Shown here: piece after piece, positions 60,945 to 64,000 of the stretch
Layout: each line of letters opens with the position of its first letter
Position numbering within the stretch: position 1 is the stretch's first letter
NCBI GenBank assembly: GCA_001897745.1
Contig: MKUH01000008.1
Coordinates: 1-64,000 of the forward strand
Length of the DNA stretch: 64,000 bases
Direction of reading: 5' to 3'
Source of the DNA: Candidatus Accumulibacter sp. 66-26
GTDB lineage: Bacteria > Pseudomonadota > Gammaproteobacteria > Burkholderiales > Rhodocyclaceae
Notes under the pieces: model-generated
What the model saw: the letters and a program-made list of their open reading frames with translations, nothing else
Told to the model about the DNA's origin: nothing
Databases searched by the model: none
Translations under genes and position numbers: made by a program

Positions 60945-62198
60945 TCACGGCTGCAGTTCCTGGATGCGGCGCTGCGCCTGGGCGCGGTCGAAGGCGATGG
61001 CGTGCGCTCCGGCGGCGCTCAGCGCCATCTGGTAGTACTGCGCGGCGAGCCGGGGCTGGCGCAGGTGTTCGAGGCTGACCGCCAGATTGAAGAGGTAGTC
61101 GGCGTTGTCGGGCTGCGCGCCGCTCGCGCGGAAATAGGCCTGCTGCGCCTCGCTCCAGCGGTTCTGCCGGGCGAACAGGTTGCCGAGCGCGAAATTCAGG
61201 GTGGGGGAATCGGGCTGGCCGGCCAGCAGGTTTTTCAGGCGGCTTTCGGAAAGCGCCGGGTCGCTCGGCGTCTTGAGGTTGAGCAGCGCGGCCTGGGCCT
61301 CGACGTTGCGCGGGTCGGATTCGAGCGTCCTGAGGTAGTAGCTTTCCGCTTGTTCGACCTCGCCCCGCCGGCTGGCGAGGCTGGCCAGACCAAGCAGGGC
61401 GTCGGCGTTTTTCGGGTCGCTGCGCAGCACCGCTTCGTAGTTCCGCTGCGCGTCGTCCAGGCGCTCGTCCCGCAGCGCCGCGTAGGCGCTGCCGAGTTGC
61501 GGGTTGAGGGCCGGGCGGCCGCGGCTCAGCCGGATCGGCGATTCCGGTTCCGACCCCGTTTCCGGCGGGCGGGGGCTTGCGGCCCGGCGCGGCGGGCTGG
61601 CGGCGACGCCGTCCGGCGGCGCCGGGCGGCGGGACGCAGCAGCCGGCGGTTCCAACGGGGGCGGTGCGTGCGTCGGCGGGGCGAGGGCGGTTACGGGCAC
61701 GGGCGGTGCCGGCGGCGCGGCCGCCGTTGCCGCGAGGGGGGCGGTCGGCGTCTGCGGGGGCCTTCCCGGGCTGGCGATGCCGTTGCCCAGCGTCTGCAGC
61801 TGCCACCAGAAATAGCCGCCGATGCCGAGAATGGCGACGCCGGCCAGTCCGAGGGTCAGGCGGAGCGGTGCTTTCGCGGGCGGCGCCTGCTTGGCGGCAA
61901 AGACGTTGCGCGCTGCCGTGCGTTCGGCTTCCTCGCGGCGCGCGGCGGCGCCCGGCGTTTCGATCAGGGGCGGGGGCGACGAGGGCGGCGTTGCCAGCGA
62001 CACCCCCGCCAGGTCGGCGCCGAGCGATTCCAGGTGTTGCGCGACGCCCGGGCGCGATGGCGTGGGCGCGCCTGGCACCGCGGTGGGCGTCTCCGGCTCC
62101 AGGCTGAGTTCGGGCGCCGGAGCGGCGGCTTCTCCGTTGTCGCCGGTCCGCCGCTTGGCTGCCTCGGCCTTGCGCAGGGCGTCCATGAGCAGGCTCAC
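60945..62198 (-). CDS. mshN: MshN-like TPR pilus protein
   Basis: A 417-residue protein: N-terminal MSLLMDALRKAEAAKRR (typical MshN/GspB-like start), Pro-rich cytoplasmic segment, TM helix (about 113-133, LTLGLAGVAILGIGGYFWW), a long Pro/Ala linker, and at least five TPR units (about 230-415). The ATG overlaps the mshL stop by 4 bp. It presumably supports secretin assembly in the periplasm. Confidence 0.85.
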   Translation of the reverse strand: MSLLMDALRKAEAAKRRTGDNGEAAAPAPELSLEPETPTAVPGAPTPSRPGVAQHLESLGADLAGVSLATPPSSPPPLIETPGAAARREEAERTAARNVFAAKQAPPAKAPLRLTLGLAGVAILGIGGYFWWQLQTLGNGIASPGRPPQTPTAPLAATAAAPPAPPVPVTALAPPTHAPPPLEPPAAASRRPAPPDGVAASPPRRAASPRPPETGSEPESPIRLSRGRPALNPQLGSAYAALRDERLDDAQRNYEAVLRSDPKNADALLGLASLASRRGEVEQAESYYLRTLESDPRNVEAQAALLNLKTPSDPALSESRLKNLLAGQPDSPTLNFALGNLFARQNRWSEAQQAYFRASGAQPDNADYLFNLAVSLEHLRQPRLAAQYYQMALSAAGAHAIAFDRAQAQRRIQELQP

Positions 62199-64000
62199 CG
62201 GCGGGCTCCGGTGCCGAATTCGCCGCTCCGGCGCTGCGGGTCGGGAACGTCGGTGAAGAAGTCCTTGCCCGGCAGCGCGGAGCGGAAGGCGCTGTAGTCG
62301 CCTTCGACGCTGGCCTCCCTGACGACGATCGGGCGCAGGAAGATGACCAGTTCGGTTTTCTTCACCCGGTCGTCGCGCTGCGTGAACAGCTGCCCGAGGC
62401 CGGGAATGCGCGAAATACCGGGAACAGCGTTGTCGATATTGGTGAGGGTGTCTTCCATCAGGCCGCCCATCACGGCGATGTTGCCGTTTTCGACGCGGAT
62501 CACCGACTCCATTTCGCGCGAGCGGATGACCGGAATCTGGCTCACGATATCCGAGCCGAAGCCGTTCGCGGTGGTCGCCTTGAGAGCGGGGTTGGGGTCG
62601 TTCACGTACGAGACGATGCGCGAAATGCTCGGCCGGATGTTGAGCAGGACGTTGTCGGTGTCGCTGATCTGGGGGGTGACGTTCATCACGAAACCGACCG
62701 GCACCTGGTTCAGCGTCGTCGTGAAGGTGGTGACCGTGGTCGTCTGGTTCTGCGTCGTGTCGGCCTTGATTGTGAAGTAGACGTTGTTGTCGACGACCTT
62801 GAGCACGGCCGTCTGGTTGTTGAGCACGCTGATCTTCGGGCTGGACAGTACCTTCACGTTGCCGAAGGACTCGAGCAGCTTGACCGTCGCCGACATGTTT
62901 TTCTGGGCGTTGGTGTAGCCGAGTTGCAGCAGGCTCGAGGCGGGGGCGGCGATCGAGTTCACGCCGGTGCTGAGCACGCCCTGCACGACCTTGAATCCCG
63001 CCGCGCCGAAGGGGGCGACCTGCCAGTCGATGCCCTGCTGGTAGTTGTTGCTGAGTTCGACCTCGGCGATCGTCGCTTCGATCAGGACCTGGCGCTTGGC
63101 GCTGTTCAGTACCGTGTCGAGAAACTCCTGGATTTTTTCGTGCTGGCGTGAGGTGGCGCGGATGGTGAGCACGCCGCTTTCCGGGTGGGCGATGACCGAT
63201 GCTGCTTCGCGGAAGGTGGTGCGGCGCACGACAGTCGTGCCGGCGTTCTGCAGGGTCGCCGGGTTGGGGCTGGCGGCCAGCGAAGTGGCGGCCTGCGCGT
63301 TGCGCGTACCGGCGGCGGGCGGCGCGCCGGTGCCGGTCGTGCTTTGCGCGCTGGCCTGCTCGACGACGGTTTCGCTGCTGCCTTCGGGCAGGATCTTGTC
63401 TGTCTCGCGCAGGATGTCCTTGACGTTCTGCACCAGCGTTTCCCAGAAGTGGTTCTGGGATTTGTTTTCGATGCGCGTCAGCGAGTTGTTGGCGCCGCTC
63501 GCCCCGGTGCTCGGCGTGGTGCCGCCGGTCGTTCCGCTGCCGCCGGCCGAGGCGATCTGGGTGGTGACGGCGACGCTTCCTGTCGTGTCCCGGCTCATGT
63601 TGACGTAGTCGATCCGGTAATTGCGCAGATAGGGCGTGTCGGGCATCACCACGAGGTTCGGCCCGTCGAGCTCGAAGCGCATGTCGACCTGTTTGGCGAT
63701 GCGGTTGAGCAGCTGCGGCAGCGTCTGATCGATCGCGTTGAGGGTGACGTTGCCGGCGATTCCCGGATGGATGTCGACGTTGAGTTTGGCGTCGCGTGCC
63801 AGGGCGAACAGGAGGTCGTGCACCTTGACGTTATTTACGACGACGCTATAGGTCTCGGTGCGCGCGGCGGCCTGTGGGCGGGGGAGCGCGGTCGTCTGCT
63901 GGACGGGCTGCGGGATTTCGCCGCGCGGGCTTGGCACGCTGTCGGCGCGCAGGTGGCCGCTGGAAGGCTCCTTGATGGTCGGCGATGCGCAGGCCGCGAG
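62195..64000 (-). CDS. mshL: MshL-type pilus secretin, 5' end cut off by the window
   Basis: The outer-membrane channel for the pilus; 601 residues are visible and the gene continues past the right edge. The first visible residues LAAC-ASPTIKE form a lipobox, so this is a lipoprotein and only the start of the signal peptide is missing. Then an N-terminal secretin/TonB-like short domain (NVKVHDLLFALARDAKLNVDIHPG), a Gly/Ser-rich low-complexity stretch (about 150-170), the N1-type domain and the C-terminal secretin domain (IEATIAEVELSNNYQQGIDWQV, VLSSPKISVLNNQTAVLKV, IPVIRSREMESVIRVENG, GLMEDTL). Confidence 0.92.
   Translation of the reverse strand, partial: LAACASPTIKEPSSGHLRADSVPSPRGEIPQPVQQTTALPRPQAAARTETYSVVVNNVKVHDLLFALARDAKLNVDIHPGIAGNVTLNAIDQTLPQLLNRIAKQVDMRFELDGPNLVVMPDTPYLRNYRIDYVNMSRDTTGSVAVTTQIASAGGSGTTGGTTPSTGASGANNSLTRIENKSQNHFWETLVQNVKDILRETDKILPEGSSETVVEQASAQSTTGTGAPPAAGTRNAQAATSLAASPNPATLQNAGTTVVRRTTFREAASVIAHPESGVLTIRATSRQHEKIQEFLDTVLNSAKRQVLIEATIAEVELSNNYQQGIDWQVAPFGAAGFKVVQGVLSTGVNSIAAPASSLLQLGYTNAQKNMSATVKLLESFGNVKVLSSPKISVLNNQTAVLKVVDNNVYFTIKADTTQNQTTTVTTFTTTLNQVPVGFVMNVTPQISDTDNVLLNIRPSISRIVSYVNDPNPALKATTANGFGSDIVSQIPVIRSREMESVIRVENGNIAVMGGLMEDTLTNIDNAVPGISRIPGLGQLFTQRDDRVKKTELVIFLRPIVVREASVEGDYSAFRSALPGKDFFTDVPDPQRRSGEFGTGARR

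Noticed and set aside
1-64000. tRNA, rRNA or insertion sequences
   Set aside because: I searched by eye for T-loop GGTTCGAAT-type sequences in gaps, transposase motifs and terminal repeats and saw none; a covariance-model scan would be decisive for RNA genes.

Overview
This 64 kb window is GC-rich, densely coded chromosomal DNA. I read it as a betaproteobacterium, most likely Rhodocyclales-like. The reasons are two phasins (polyhydroxyalkanoate granule proteins), a PEP-CTERM-tagged exoprotein, an MSHA-type pilus cluster, the lptC/lptA/kdsD block beside a CPA2 antiporter, and ordinary Gram-negative housekeeping genes. The taxonomic call is an inference from gene content. I see no rRNA, tRNA, CRISPR array, insertion sequence or phage gene.

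Layout. 0.5-8 kb: a DUF2189 membrane protein, msrA, an alpha/beta hydrolase, an MBL-fold hydrolase, then a leftward overlapping operon (Hpt/HD-GYP protein, tcdA, corA) and a branched-chain-amino-acid-type binding protein. 8-15 kb: an FKBP isomerase, a RluF-like pseudouridine synthase with a long repetitive N-terminus, and a leftward operon of ypfJ, an M23 peptidase and a large sensor kinase with a binding-protein-like sensor region. 15-20 kb: small Cys-rich proteins, arsC, a CBS protein, a SRPBCC/membrane fusion and a PEP-CTERM GDSL hydrolase. 20-26 kb: a MacAB-like exporter with two separate permeases, then pyrF. 26-30 kb: a four-gene flotillin/YqiJ/PspA/ribbon-helix-helix cluster behind one promoter with an operator palindrome. 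30-43 kb: mscS, an MFS transporter, glnS, crcB, periplasmic asparaginase, hrpA, an EI24 protein and a CinA-type protein. 43-46 kb: two phasins, the upstream one with a well-formed promoter flanked by PhaR-like sites, and an enoyl-CoA hydratase. 45-50 kb: lptA, lptC and kdsD (kdsC appears reduced to a 24-codon remnant), and a divergent KefB-type antiporter. 50-64 kb: a pilin behind a probable sigma-54 promoter, a membrane histidine kinase, a class III cyclase, and an MSHA-like pilus operon running leftward off the right edge, where mshL is truncated at its lipobox.

How the genes fit together. The dominant theme is the cell envelope: pilus assembly, LPS transport, membrane-stress proteins, efflux, ion channels and signalling (HD-GYP, adenylate cyclase, two orphan histidine kinases). 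Overlapping ATGA or TGATG junctions mark translational coupling in at least seven places. The most interesting observations are the flotillin/PspA operator, the probable kdsC deletion scar, the paired pseudopilins sharing a CPDTDxDG domain, the sigma-54 promoter with a distant palindrome, and 12-bp-period degenerate repeat arrays inside two unrelated genes.
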